From Phocoena phocoena (Eukaryota > Chordata > Mammalia > Artiodactyla > Phocoenidae): a stretch of DNA of 64,000 nucleotides. A program made the position numbers and the translations under genes. Below, one piece after another: positions 1 to 39,698 of the stretch. The stretch lies in the NCBI RefSeq assembly GCF_963924675.1, contig NC_089234.1, forward strand, positions 25,411,668 to 25,475,667, read 5' to 3'. How positions within the stretch are numbered: position 1 is the first letter of the stretch; every line of letters starts with the position of its first letter. The notes under the pieces are model-generated. The model did not search any database. It had not been told where the DNA came from and worked only from the letters and a program-made list of their open reading frames with translations.

Positions 1-26055
<26,055 letters not shown>

Positions 26056-27235
26056 AGATCCTAAGGGTATTGTGAGGAGGGAAACAAAATAAGGAGACTT
26101 CTGCAGGATTGCATCTCACCAAAGAATTCCACGGAATGTGTAATTGTTATCACTTTGTGCTGTTTGAGACATAACTTATCTATTTTCAGCACCAAGAATC
26201 ATAGGATTTATAATTACAACTTGGTATTATAGAATGCATCTGTTTTACTAGAGACTATATATAAAAAAGCATCCACAGCTCAGGGGGAAATTTTTAAAGC
26301 AATGGATTTTTATGATTTCAAATACTTTGACATTGATTTTGTTTCCTAATCTTTGAGGTAAATCAGTTACTGTTTTTGTTTTTGTCTTCATTGAGCCATA
26401 CCCCTTTCAAGGTGGTGGTTAGGATTCTGCTCTCTGAAATGGCGTCAGTCACCCTTTTGGAAAAGAAGTGTGCTTTTGAACTGAAGATTTAAAGCCAGTC
26501 TTTGTTAAATTACAGAATGTACCTCTTAGACAAAGACCAAAACTATGGGCCACTTTTTGTATGTTGCCATCTTATTTCGAACTTGTAACTTTTTTTTTTT
26601 TCAACCAGCAACACTACTAAAGAGATATTATTCACTTCTAAAAGGGATGGATTATAATTTTTCTGTGTGAAGAGACTGTCTCCTGTAGGGTTTACGGCCC
26701 GTACCATAAGCCTTCAGTGTAATAAACACTCCTTTAACATACCTTACAACAAGGGGTGCCTCTTTGCAACAGTATTTTTATTTTTTGAATGTTAGTTTGA
26801 TTAACATTCATTTTGAGTACGTAATGTGATTGTCAGTACCTTGTAATGGCACTGCTTTTGAAAGTAATTTAAAAATTTGAGTGAATTTGAGAAGTTTACA
26901 GAATACTTGTTCATTGTTTCCTCAGTAAGTCAGTTTAATGTTCATTTTCGCATTACTTTGTCACTGGGATAAAGAATACGGGTGTTTGAGAGCTCACTCA
27001 CTTGCATGCAAATATTTCAGTTTTAAAGACTATTTTGCCTAAAATTATCATTGTGATGCTTTCTAAAAGAAATATTTTGTAGATCTTATTTCACTGCAAA
27101 ATTTCCAAGTCTGCATAAAAACAATTACAACTGGAGAAAGATTGGCAATGTTTTATACAGCATTTGTGAATTGCGTATAAATCTCTTCTAACATTTAATA
27201 CAATTTTTTAAATAAAAATTTATTTTAACCTATTT
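26056..27235 (+). other. PCGF6: PCGF6 3' untranslated region
   Basis: About 1.2 kb, AT-rich and free of SINEs. Two poly(A) signals AATAAA are seen, at 26721-26726 and 27211-27216. The second is followed by a GT-rich stretch (about 27240-27256, 'tgtttgtgtttattgtgg'), so it is the likelier main end. The first could give a short-UTR isoform. Confidence 0.75.
27211..27216 (+). terminator. PCGF6 poly(A) signal
   Basis: AATAAA followed by a downstream GT-rich element. Cleavage is expected about 15-25 bases on. An alternative AATAAA lies at 26721-26726. Confidence 0.75.
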
Positions 27236-27477
27236 TGAAATGTTTGTGTTTATTGTGGAATTTTAAAAAATAACCAAAACTCTTTAAGAGACAACACAGC
27301 CAAATCAAAGTTAAACTATGCCATCAAAATAGATATTTTATAAACATCTTTACCTTCACTGGTTATACTAGATGCCTTTATTTGACAATGGACAGAATAG
27401 CAACTATGGAGCTCACTGCCTCTTAAATGTTTCTTGCACAAATTGCTTACTATTTTTATTCTTGTCCCATGTTAACA

Positions 27478-27900
27478 TCTGTGTTGGGGATCCCCAAGAC
27501 CACTCTCAGGTTTAATGGTTCACAAGAAGGACTCATGGGACCCAGAAAGCTATTATACTCTTGGTTATAGTTTATTACCGTGGAAGAATACAGATTAAAA
27601 TCAGCAATGGGAAAAGATGTATAGGGTAGAGTCCAGGAGAAACCAGGCACGAGCTGCCATTTGTCCTCTCGCGGTGCAGATGCAGGGAGAGTGTTTAATT
27701 CTCCCAACAGTGATGTGTGACATGTGTGAAGTGTTGCCAACCAGGGAAGCTCACCTGAGCCCTAGAGTCCAGAGTTTTTATTGGAGTCAGTCACATAGGC
27801 ATGCAGCATTGATACCCCAGCACCCTCCCAGTAGTCAAACTGATATGGCATGTCCCAGAGCCCCAGGTGTACAAAAATAGGCATTCACCATAAATCACAT
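27478..27900 (-). repeat. Solo LTR-like segment, antisense
   Basis: The plus strand starts 'tgttggggatccccaagacc' and carries 'aggttcacaagaagga'-like wording, 'gtttattaccgtggaag' and 'accagggaagctcacctgag', recalling a mammalian ERV LTR read on the minus strand. No viral genes lie beside it. Subfamily uncertain. Confidence 0.5.
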
Positions 27901-29539
27901 TGTGGCATAAACTACATAAATTTACTTAGCATAAACTAAGTAAGAATGATGATCGACTGGTTTAAAAATCTGTACTTCCAAAGCCAATGTGACCTTGGCT
28001 ACATCAACAGAAGTACAGTCTTAGATCAAGGGAGTTGATACTTTTAATCTCCAATGCATCTTGTATCCAGTTCTGGGTAGCATACCTCAAGGATACTGAC
28101 AGATGGGAAGGCAGTGGGATAGGGAACAGTCAGAGGGAGAGACTCAGGAACAAAAAAAGAGCAAGCATTGAGCAATTGCTTCTATGTTGGAGAAGCAAAA
28201 AACAGCAGTGAGAGGCAATACGTGATAGTTGTCTTCAAATAACCAGAGGGTCAAAGACTTAGATGAGGGAAAAAGCACAAGCAAGAACAGACAAATGCCC
28301 TGTCTCGCCTTGAGTTAGCCTTACTGCCATCACCAGCAGCATGCATTTACTTTAGTTAAGATCAAATTTTTTTCAAGAGGGATTTTTGCTAGGAACATAA
28401 GCAGGAACAGAACTAAATACCCAAATCTGCACAAGTGAGACGATATGAAGTGCAGACTCCAGAGCCTAACTTCAATGGCTAGAGAAAGATTTGTTTGGTT
28501 GGTACATCTTGCAGGTCCCTCTGCTTTTGTTTAAACCCTCTCTGAGCAAAGATGCCCAGAGGGCTGGGCTGTGGTAATAGTAGTTCAGCAGAATGTGCGC
28601 TTGGCAGGTTTCTCAGTTCCTCCCTGAATGCCATCCCAATCTTTTCTCTCTGGTATCGTCATTTCCTCTGACCTTGGGCTTCACTGAGCTTCCCCTCTGC
28701 TTCCACTGCATTGCCCTTCCTTCCTGATTGAGTGAAATACATTCTTACCTAGTTTCTGACAATCTCTCCTCTGGACTCAAAGTTGACACAGACCTTGCAC
28801 ACACTCACACAGTGACTCTCCTACAGCAACTTCGGCTTTGAATTCTTGAAAGTAATGCCATTGACCAGTTTACTTGTCCTATTCAGTCTACCCAAAGTAT
28901 AATCTCAGTGGTTCAATCCTAGATGAATATTCTTGTAGGATGACCAGGTCATAATTGCTTATTAGATACATGTGTGACTAAAATTTTTTTTTCCCTTTCA
29001 AGTTCTAATAGCTGCAGCATCTGTGGTGTATTTCGTTATCTTGGAAAGCCCTAGCGGTAGAGAAGATTCATTCAGATGCTGGTTCCGAATGTTTATCTTT
29101 GCTGTCTTCAGCAGATCATGACCAAAGGGTAGGTCTTCATTTTTAACCTTTTTCAATGTTGTTGTTGTGTACATGAGTTTTATTTTTGGCCTCTCTTCAA
29201 AACTGGACTGATGAAATCTAAATTTTATTATCTATTGACATTAATAGTCCATGCATAAATGAAATGCCATATTGATCTTCTGAAAGCTTGCCAAGTATTT
29301 ACTTACATAGAATGGATATTATGGTTTGATCTTTACTGAATTTTGATTTCAGTTTGTTGGTGTCTATTGTTTTACAGAGGTTATAATTGTGACACTATTT
29401 TCATTTAAATGAGAAAAGTTTTTTTCTTCTGTTTCTAAGAAAGTGTTCTCCCAAAAGAAAATCTGGTTAAATAACATTTTAAATCAGAAGATGAAGAAGA
29501 CAGTATTTGCCCGGAACAGATTTTACCCCCCGAAAGACA

Positions 29540-29760
29540 CAGAGGCAGTATTGCACACTGGTTAAGGACATGAATTGTGAAGCCAGACTCACAACTTTGA
29601 CTTCTAGCTTTGCTATTTTCAAGCTGTGTGATCTTGAACATGTTATATAACTTCTCTGAGCTTTAGTTTTCCATATCTGTAAACTGGGACTTGGTACCTA
29701 ACTCAAAGACTTATGAGAATTAAGGCACTCAGAACAGTGGCTGGCATATAGTCTATTTTC
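29540..29760 (+). repeat. MIR SINE fragment
   Basis: 'aagctgtgtgatcttgaaca', 'ccatatctgtaaactgggac' and 'gaacagtggctggcatatag' mark a diverged MIR. Confidence 0.75.
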
Positions 29761-31499
29761 AAATTCAAATATGGTCCCTATATAGTCACTTCTTAGATTA
29801 CTTTGCTGAGTTAGCTTCTAATGAATAAGTAGGTCCATTATTATTAAAAGATTGATGTTAAACTATCTTTTTCCCCCTTTTTTCTTTCTTACATATTTTC
29901 TCTATTCACTTCCTTCTATTAATTACTGGACGAGGGGTGGGGATACAGGCTCTGAGGTTGGACTTGAATTCTGCTTTCACTTTAATTCTAATCTTACCTC
30001 TGCTGTTTCTACTTCACAGACTAGGTCAGTCCGTGGACAATTTCAGTTGCCAGAAAGGAGTTCCTTTTGCTGAGCTTACATCTGGCTTAAGATAAAGATA
30101 AAAGATTGTCTAGCCCTAAAGGACATCAAGAATTCTGTATGTCATGTATGAGTCCTTATGCCAGGAAATCATGGGAGATGGAAGTTACCCCTTTCATTTA
30201 TTCACACTTATGGCATAGCAGATAAATCTGAGTTCAATTTGTTTTAATAAGGCCTTCTAAGGAAAAATGCTTTTTTTGCCCTGCGTAATAATCAGCAATT
30301 AGCTAGACCTGCTACTGATTGTATTCCAAAATTCCAGCCCTCATATTAATGATTTTGGTTACACTCTGCTGAGCATTCTCTAACCCCTAGGAGAACGTGA
30401 TAAAACTGGGATGCAATGTCTCAGAACAGAGACCACTTGTCTCATCAGGGGAGAGAGTAGCCATGTGGTGATCTACAGTAATTAATCAAGGAGGAAGGGA
30501 GCCTGGAGACCCTTCCAAGATCAATCTTCATTTTTCTTTGTAGCCTGAGCTTTCTCTATTTTGTTTTATTCAGAATCACTGAAGCACTGTAGAAACATAA
30601 TTCTTCAAATATCTGTCGTGTGACTCACTGTTTTATGACAATCCTGGTGTGTGTGGATGTGTGTGTATATTTCAAGGGATTGAAACAAAGAATATATAAA
30701 TCTTAGTTCATCCCCACCCCCACCTAGTAAGCTTGTGAAATAGCATAAAACATGAGGGCAACCAAGTCATCTTCTAGGAGATGGACAGAGGAGTAGAGAA
30801 GCCTTCTGATCTACATAGTAACCATTCCTTTCTCCCTTTAAGTGTATGTGGCAGGGGTTGGTAATGTAATAAAAACAGTCCTTTGTTTGGCTGGATTCAC
30901 GAGCACTCACCCCATTTGCAAATGGCGTAGCCGTGTGAGATATTGGAAAATAGCAAAGGCATGGGTGACATCAATCTAACCTGTACATTAAATCTGAATA
31001 TGCAGCAGAGCCAGTAATGTATTGTCTCTAAAGAAAAATAAAATTTCACATAGGAGCTCTGTTTTAAGATCCTGCAAAGCTCCCCTCAGTTATTTCCATT
31101 TTAAATTAGTACTGTGCTTTCAGGTATGCCAATTTATTTGGTTCTAAGAAACAAAATGTATTCTCATGATTTAGATGTTGCTTAAAAGCAACTTAGAGAT
31201 TTCTGACGATATAATAATAAAAATAAAGCTAGTTGAAAATCAGTGATCACCACTCATAAGCAAGCAACATTTCTAGCTATTCTTTCTTTCGTTTACATCC
31301 AGGGAGATTTCTGGCTTTTTCTCCAGGCTCTGTTTTGAAATCAATACTACTCTTATTAGATCTGGCTTATGTGTTCCTAATGGAATTGCTTCTAACTGGT
31401 TTGACCCAGGTGGCTGTACATAATGGTCTCAGCTGGAGCAGAAGGTATGGTAGACTTCATAATTATATTTTTCTGATAGTTTCATAAATCGTCTATCAA

Positions 31500-31690
31500 T
31501 GGATTTTTAAAATTGAGGGGAATTTACATGACATAAAGTTAATCATTTTAAAGTGAATAATTCAGTGGCATTTAGTACATTCGCAGTGTTGTGTAGCTAC
31601 CACCTCTATCTAGTTTCAAAACATTTCCATCATTCCACAGTAAAACCCCATCCCTATACCCCTTTTCTCCAGCCCTAGCAACTACCAGTG
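31500..31690 (-). repeat. Old L1 3' UTR fragment, antisense
   Basis: Plus strand 'attcagtggcatttagtaca' and 'cagtgttgtgtagctaccac' is the complement of a common L1M 3' end. The same family recurs at about 60475-60865. Confidence 0.7.
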
Positions 31691-32369
31691 TGCTTCCAGT
31701 TCTGATGGATTTTAAATACATTTCAAAAACTGTCTCATGTTTGCCTTTAGATCCATGAATGGTGGTTCTGGGCTCCCTGCTTATGTTCACAGGTAAGTTC
31801 TAAAAGTTCATCCCCAGGACTTTGTGTAATTTGCATTATCTCTGGAAGTAAAATTTGGACTCTAGCTTCCAGACTATGGTTCAAATCTTGCCCCCATCTT
31901 TAGCCAGTACAGTAGAATGAATTATAAGTATCCTGGATTTATTACCCCTTGAGGAGTGGTCCCTTCTCTAATATTCCCTTATTTCCAGGCTCTTTGATAC
32001 CGAGCTACAGAAGTCCTTTAAATTATTTTTTAAAACTCCTTTTTAAAAAATAGGTAAATAGCCCCCAATTCTATATAACTTTTAGCAGGAGCAAGGGGAG
32101 ACTCATGATTGGATGGGCCCAGAGCCCAGTTTTGGTCTGCCACCATCTTACTGCAATACAGGAAGGCAGTAGGCTCAGGAAGTCTGCAAAGTGTAGCGGT
32201 TTGCCTTTGAGACTTGGTGTTGCTAAGGATTTCTGGGGCAGAGAAACCTTAAGTGAAACCTGGGGAGGAAGGGGTGAAAAAGAAGATAAAAAGAAAGATT
32301 TTTATTCCCTCAAGTGAGTGGACTTTCTTTTACATAGAAAGACAACGAAGGAAAGAAAAGCAAGCATTG

Positions 32370-32600
32370 TAGCGTCAGAAGACCAGGGTTCAATTCCAAG
32401 CTCTGTTACTCACTATGTGGCATCAGACAAGGGTTTTAACCTTGTCATTCCAAGGATCTATTCCTTCATTTGTCAAATGGGTATACAAATACTACACCTA
32501 ACGAGGGTTGTGAGGCTTAAATGAGATCATTCTATGTTTACTGCCTAGTACAGTGGCTGGCATATAGTAAGTATGTACTGAATAAATAATAGCTGTTATT
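32370..32600 (+). repeat. MIR SINE fragment
   Basis: 'ttcatttgtcaaatgggtat', 'gttgtgaggcttaaatgaga' and 'acagtggctggcatatagta' mark a diverged MIR. Confidence 0.75.
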
Positions 32601-32851
32601 AATACATCTCAGGATGCAGAGGATCACATTGCCTAGTGACTCTGAAAGTCATATTGGATATCATTAATGTGCTTTGTGGACAGGCTTCCCCACAATCTCA
32701 CAGACTCACTTTCTTGTCCTGTTCCATCATAACAGTTGATGTTGATGCTCCCCTTTCCTTCTCCTCCCTGACTTACGAGTCTGAACACCATTTTTCCCTG
32801 TTACTATAATTGTTCTGATTTAATAATTTATCAACTCCATAATATGCTTTT

Positions 32852-33241
32852 TTTCCTTTAAATCACAGTGTTACTTCTGCCATTCTTTCTCTCTTTTTTT
32901 ACAAATACACTTTTTTGGGGGCTGCGTTGGGTCTTTGTTGCTGCGGGCGGGCTTTCTCTAGTTACGGCGAGCAGGGGCTACTCTTCGTTGCAGTGCGCGG
33001 GCTTCTCATTGTCGTGGCTTCCCTTGTTGCGGAGCACAGGCTCTAGGTGCGCGAGCTTCACTAGTTGTGGCACGAGGGCTCAGTAGTTGTGACTCGCGGG
33101 CTCTAGAGTGCAGGCTCAGTAGTTGTGGCACACGGGCTTAGTTGCTCTGTGGCATGTGGGATCTTCCCGGACCAGGGCTTGAACCTATGTCCCCTACACT
33201 GGCAGGCGGATTCTTAACCACTGCGCCACCAGAGAAGTCCC
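32852..33241 (-). repeat. CHR-2-type SINE insertion with extra 57-bp 3' segment
   Basis: The minus-strand SINE body spans about 32909-33241. A perfect 15-bp target duplication, ccataatatgctttt, lies at 32837-32851 and 33242-33256, so the inserted unit includes 32852-32908, which is not SINE-like. On the SINE strand this is a non-SINE 3' extension ending in an A-rich run, where an AAATAAA tail would be expected. This could be a 3' transduction. Confidence 0.88.
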
Positions 33242-35006
33242 CCATAATATGCTTTTAATGTCTTTCTTTTATAAACGAGCTCATGGCAATTAGTGGTGAC
33301 TCATTGAAAATAGGAGATACAAATGAGTCAGAGCCAGAAATTATATAAATTAATGAAAGGACTCTGGTCTTGCATAGAGAAGGATCTATTAACCATCTAG
33401 TACTATTCTTAGAAGCGGCAACCAACACCTACATTACAAACCCGTGTACTGATGAGACTGTTGTTCCTTAATAGGCCCTGAAAGATGTTTTGATTACTAC
33501 ACAACTCTCATAGTTAATGTGCAACTAACATCTTTTTCACTAGCAGTACCACTAATGTTTTTCACTAGCAGTACCACTAATGTATCTTCAAGTGGCATGA
33601 AACCGCCCTTAGCCAGATGGACTAAGAATGACAGTATTGTTCGGGATTCAGCAAGCTCCAGCTTCAGCCACTAGCACCAGCTGTGAATTGCATCCATATA
33701 GCCCCTCATTTGCAGTCTCCATCCTGGAACCTGGGATGGCATTAGGGAATCTCAACTTGGCGTCCATGGACTCCTGGATACCCCAAGTAGATAGTCCTAA
33801 AGGAGTCACAAGCCCCTTGATCTTTACAGTTTTGTGTGTGCATTCTTTTTTGGGAAGAGGATCCATAGCTTTCTCCAAGGGGTGTTGAATCCCAAAAAAG
33901 GTTAAGAATCATTATAGTAGAGGAAAATTCTATTACTGCTGCCCATGTTCTACCTAGACATCTGGGTTCTGCAAAAGTATAGCCTCATTTTCAAAGAAGG
34001 AAAAGATTCTTATCATTTTGAAGAACTTTTTATCATGTGACTTCTGCCAGTTCATTCTCAGAAATCTTCACCAAGTTAAGCTAGTTAAATTATTATCCAG
34101 AACGCGATTGGTTCAAGGTGGCAGAGTAGAAGGATGTGTGCTCACTTCCTCTTATGAGAGCAACGGAATCACAACTAACTGCTGGGCAATCATCGACAGG
34201 TAGACACTGGAACTCACCAAGAAAGATATCCCACATCCAAAGACAAAGGAGAGACTGCAATGAGACGGTAGGAGGGGCGCAATCACAATAAAATCAAATC
34301 CCATGACTGCTGGGTGGGTGACTCACAAACTGGAGAACAATTATACCACGGAAGTCCACCCACTACTGGAGTGAAGGTTCTGAGCCCCATGTCAGGCTTC
34401 CCAACCTGGGGGTCCGGCAACAGGAGGAGGAAGTCTCAGAGAATCAGACGTTGAAGGCTGGCAGGATTTGATTGCAGGACTTCAACGGGACTGGGGAAAA
34501 CAGAGACTCCACTCTTGCAGGGCAAGCACAGAGTGGTGTGCGCATGAGGACCCAGGGAGGAGCTGTGACCCCATAGGAGATGGAGCCAGACCTACCTGCT
34601 AGTGTTGGAGGGTTTCCTGCAGAGGCAGGGGGAAGCTGTGGCTCACTGTGGGGAGAGGGACACTGGTGGCAGAAGTTCTGGGAGGTGCTCCTTGGCATAA
34701 GCCCTCCCTGAGTCTGCCATTAGCCCCACCAAAGCACCTGTAGCCTCCAGTGCTGGGTCACCTCAGGCCAAACAACCAACAGAGAAGGAACTCAGCCCTA
34801 CCCATCAGCAAACAAGTGGATTAAAGTTTTACTGAGCTCTGCCCACCAGAGCAACACCCAGCTCTACCCACTATCAGTCCCTCCCATCAGGAAGCTTGCA
34901 CAAGCCTCTTAGATAGCCTCATCCACCAGAGGGCAGACAGCAGAAGCAAGAACTACAACCCTACAGCCTGTGGAACAAAAACCACATTCACAGAAAGAGA
35001 GACAAG

Positions 35007-35913
35007 ATGACAAGGCAGAGAGCTATGTACCAGATGAAGGAACAAGATAAAACCCCTGAAAAACAACTAAATGAAGTGGAAATAGGCAACCTTTCAGAAA
35101 AAGAATTCAGAATAATGATAGTGAAGATGATCCAGGACCTTGGAAAAAGAATGGAGGCAAAGATGGAGAAGATACAAGAAATGTTTAACAAAGACCTATA
35201 AGAATTAAAGAACAAACAAATAGAGGTGAACAATACAGTAACTGAAATGAAAAATACACTAGGAGGAATCAATAGCAGAATAATTGAGGCAGAAGAATGG
35301 ATAAGAGACCTGGAAGACAGAATGGTGGAATTCACTGCTGTGGAACAGGATAAAGAAAAAAGAATGAAAAGAAATGAAGACAGCCTAAGAGACCTCTGGG
35401 ACAACATTAAATGCAACAGCATTCACATTATAGTGGGTCCCAGAAGGAGAAGAGAGAGAGGAAGGACCAGAGAAAATATTTGACGGGATTATAGTTGAAA
35501 ACTTCCCTAACATGGGAAAGGAAAAAGCCACCCAAGTCCAGGAAGCACAGAGAGTCCCAGGCAGGATAAACCTAAGGAGAAACACACCGAGACACACAGA
35601 AATCAAATTGACAAAAATCAAAGACAAAGAAAAATTATTAAAAGCAACAAGAGAAAAACCACAAATAACATACAAGGGAACTCCCATAAGGTTAACAGCT
35701 GATTTCTCAGCAGAAACTCTACAAGCCAGAAGGGAGTGGCATGATATATTTAAAGTGATGAAAGGGAAGAAACTACAACCAAGGTGACTCTACCTGGCAA
35801 GGATCTCATTCAGATTCGATGGAGAAATCAAAAGGTTTACAGACAAGAAAAAGCTAAGAGAATTTAGCACCACCAAACCAGCTCTACAACAAATGCTAAA
35901 GGATCTTCTCTAA
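35007..35913 (+). pseudogene. L1 ORF1 remnant
   Basis: Encodes the L1 ORF1p RNA-binding chaperone: an N-terminal coiled-coil part (about 35050-35440, e.g. EAEEWIRDLEDRMVE), a central RRM-like part and the C-terminal domain (about 35690-35913, e.g. LTADFSAETLQARREW). It is broken by an in-frame stop at 35199-35201, a frame change between about 35450 and 35510, and a stop at 35785-35787. ORF1p normally trimerises and coats L1 RNA; this copy cannot make it. Confidence 0.92.
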
Positions 35914-35971
35914 GTGCAAAACACAAGAAAAGAAAAGGACCTACAAAAACAAACCCAAAACAATTAAGAAA

Positions 35972-38900
35972 ATGGTAATAGGAACATGCCTATTGATAAT
36001 TACCTTAAATGTGAATGGATTAAATGCTCCAACCAAAAGACACAGGCTTGCTGAATGGATACAAAAACAAGACACATATATATGCTGTCTACAAGAGACC
36101 CACTTCAGACCTAGGGACACATACAGACTGAAAGTGAGGGGATGGAAAAAGATATTCCATGCAAATGGAAATCAAAGAAAGCTGGAGTAGCAATACTCAT
36201 ATCAGATAGACTTTAAAATAAAGACTGTTTACAAGAGACAAGGAAGGTCACTACATAATGATCAAGGGATCAATCCAAGAAGAAGATATAACAATTATAA
36301 ATATAAAAGAGGAAACCAACAGTAACACAATAATAGTGGGGGACTTTATCACCTCACTTAATGGACAGATCATCCAGACAGAAAATTAGTAAGGAAACAC
36401 AATCTTTAAATGACACAATAGACCAGATAGATTTAATTGATATTTATAGGACATTCCATCCAAAAACAGCAGATTACACTTTCTTCTCAAGTGCACATGG
36501 AACATTCTCCCAGATAGATCACATCTTGGGTCCCAAATCAAGCCTCGGTAAATTTAAGAAAATTGAAATCATATTAAGCATCTTTTCTGACCACAATGCT
36601 ATGAGATTAGAAATAAATTATGGGGAAAAAACCCCGTAAAAAACACAAACACATGGAGGCTAAACAATACGTTACTAAATAACCATGAGATCACTGAAGA
36701 AATCAGAGCGGAAATCAAAAAATACCTAGAGACAAATGACAACGAAAACACGATGATCCAAAACCTATGAGATGCAGCAAAAGCAGTTCTAAGCGGGAAG
36801 TTTATAGAAACAAGAAAGCTCTCAGATAAATAATCTAACCTTACACCTAAAGGAACTAGAGAAAGAAAAACAAACAAAACCCAAAGTTACTAGAAGGAAA
36901 GAAATCATAATGGTCAGAGCAGAAATAAATGAAATAGAAACAAAGAAAACAATAGCAAAGATCAATAAAACTAGAAGCTGGTTCTTTGAGAAGATAAACA
37001 AAATTGATAAACGTTTAGCCAGACTCATCAAGAAAAAGAGGGAGAAGACTCAAATCAATAAAATTAGAAAAGAAAAAGAAGAAGTTACAATGGACACTGC
37101 AGAAATACAAAGCATTATAAGAGATTACTACAAGCAACTCTATGCCAATAAAATGGACAACCTGGAAGAAATGGACAAATTCTTAGAAAGGTATAACCTT
37201 CCAAGACTGAACCAGGAAGAAATAGAAAATATGAACAGACCAATCACAAGTAATGAAATTGAAACTGTGATTAAAAATATTCCAACAAACAAAAGTCCAG
37301 GTCCAGATGGCTTTACAGGTGAATTCTATCAAACATTTAGAGAAGAGCTAACACCCATCCTTCTCAAACCCTTCCAAAAAATTTAAGAGGAAAGAACAAT
37401 CCCACACTCATTCTACGAGGCCGCCATCATCCTGACACCAAAACCAGACAAAGATACTACAAAAAAAAAAAGAAAATTACAGACCAATATCACTGATGAA
37501 TATAGATGCAAAAATCCTCAACAAAATACTAGCAAACAGAATCCAACATCACATTAAAAGAATCATACACCACGATCAAGTGGGATTTACCCCAGGGATG
37601 CAAGGCTTCTTCAATACATGCAAATCAATCAACGTGATACACCATATTAACAAATTGAAGAATAAAAACCATATGATCATCTCAATAGATGCAGAAAAAG
37701 CTTTTGACAAAATTCAACACCTATTTGTGATTAAAAACTCTCCAGAAAGTGGGCATAGAGGGAACCTACCTCAACACAATAAAGGCCATATACGACAAAT
37801 CCACAGCCAACATCATTCTCAATGGTGAAAAACTGAAAGCATTTCCTCTAAGATCAGGAACAAGACAAGGATGTCTGCTCTCGCCATTGTTATTCAACAT
37901 AGTTTTGGAAGTCCTAGCCATGGCAATCAGAGAAGAAAAAGAAATAAAAGGAATACAAATTGGAAAAGAAGACATAAAACTGTCACTGTTTGCAGATGAT
38001 ATGATACTATACATAGATAATCCTAAAGATGCCACCAAAAAACTAGTAGAGTTAATCAATGAATTTGGTAAAGTTGCAGGATACAAAACTAATGCACAGA
38101 AATCTCTTGCATTCCTATACACTAACAATGAAAGATCAGAAAGAGAAATTAAGGGAACAACCCCATTCACCATTGCAACAAAAAGAATAAAATGCCTAGG
38201 AAGAAACCTACCTAAGGAGGTCAAAGACCTGTACTCAGAAAACTACAAGACACTGATGAAAGAAATCAAAATGACAGAAACAGATGGAGAGATATACCAT
38301 GTTCTTGGATTGGAAGAATCAATATTGTGAAAATGACTATACTACCCAAAGCAATCTACAGATTCAATGCAATCCCTATCAAATTACCAATGGCATTTTT
38401 TACAAAACTAGAACAAAAAATCTTAAAATTTGTATGGAGACACAAAAGACCCCAAATAGCTAAAGCAATCTTGAGGGGAAAAAATGGAGCTGGAGGAATC
38501 AGACTTCCTGAGTTCAGACTATACTACGAAGCCACAGTAATCAAGACGATATGGTCCTGGCACAAAAACAGAAAGATAGATCAGTGGAACAGGATAGAAA
38601 GACCAGAGATAAACCCATGCACCTATGGTCAACTAATCTATGACAAAGGAGGCAAGGATATACAATGGAGAAAAGACAGTCTCTTCAATAAGTGGTGCTG
38701 GGAAAACTGGACAGCTACATGTAAAAGAATGGAATTAGAACACTCCCTAACACCATACACAAAAATAAACTCAAAATGGATTAGAGACCTAAATGTAAGA
38801 CCAGACACTATAAAACTCTTAGAGGAAAACATAGGAAGAACACTCTTTGACACAAATCACAATAAGATCTTTTTTGGACACACCTCCTAGAGTAATGGAA

Positions 38901-39698
38901 ATAAAAACAAAAATAAACAAATGGGACCTAATGAAACTTAAAAGCTTTTGCACAGCAAAGGAAACTATAAACAAGCTGAAAAGACAACCCTCAGAATGGG
39001 AGAAAATATTTGCAAATGAATCAACGGACAAAGGATTAATCTCCAAAATACATAAACAGGTCATGCAGCTCAATATTAAAAAAACAACTCAGTCAGAAAA
39101 TGGGCAGAAGACCTAAATAGACACTTCTCCAAAGAAGACATACAGATGGCAAAGAAACACATGAAAAGCTGCTCAACATGACTAGTTATTAGAGAAATGC
39201 AAATCAAAACTACAATGAGGTATCACCTCACACCAGTCAGAATGGGCATCACCAGCAAATCTACAAACAACAAATGCTGGAGATGGTGTGGAGAAAAGGG
39301 AACCCTCTTGCACTGTTGGTGGGAATGTTAATGGATACAGCCACTCTGGAGAACAGTATGGAAGTTGCTTAAAAAACTAAAAACAGAATTACCATATGAC
39401 CCAGCAATCCCACTACTGGGCATATACCCAGAGAAAACCATAATTCAAAAAGACACATGCACCCCAATGTTCAATGCAGCAATATTTACAATAGCCAGGA
39501 CATGGAAGCCACCTAAATGCCCATCAACAGACAAATGCATAAAGAAGATGTGGTACATACATAGTGGAATATTACTCAGCCATAAAAAGGAACGAAATTA
39601 GGTCATTTGTAGAGATGTGGACGGACTTAGAGACTGTCATACAGAGTGAAGTAAGTCAGAAAGAGAAAAACAAATATTGTATGTTAACGTATATATGA
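35972..39698 (+). pseudogene. L1 ORF2 remnant (endonuclease-reverse transcriptase)
   Basis: Starts with the apurinic-type endonuclease (LNVNGLNAPTKRHRLAEWIQ at about 36007-36066), followed by a frame change near 36175-36190 and a damaged stretch to 36360. The reverse transcriptase holds [15 protein letters not shown] (about 37288-37332) and the catalytic FADD box (about 37989-38000), where many L1s also have FADD. A C-terminal Cys-rich part follows at about 39150-39330. Breaks include stops at about 36638 and 37386, frame changes near 37740-37830 and 38330, and one near 39540. The last in-frame stop is TGA at 39696-39698. It is non-functional. Confidence 0.92.

Larger units (their letters stand above)
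27240..34100. other. Intergenic interval between PCGF6 and the L1
   Basis: Contains an LTR-like block (about 27478-27900), a MIR (about 29540-29760), an L1 end fragment (about 31500-31690), a MIR (about 32370-32600), a SINE (32852-33241) and a 25-bp tandem duplication (33534-33583). From 27900 to 29500 and from 29800 to 31450 I recognise nothing. No gene supported. Confidence 0.6.
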
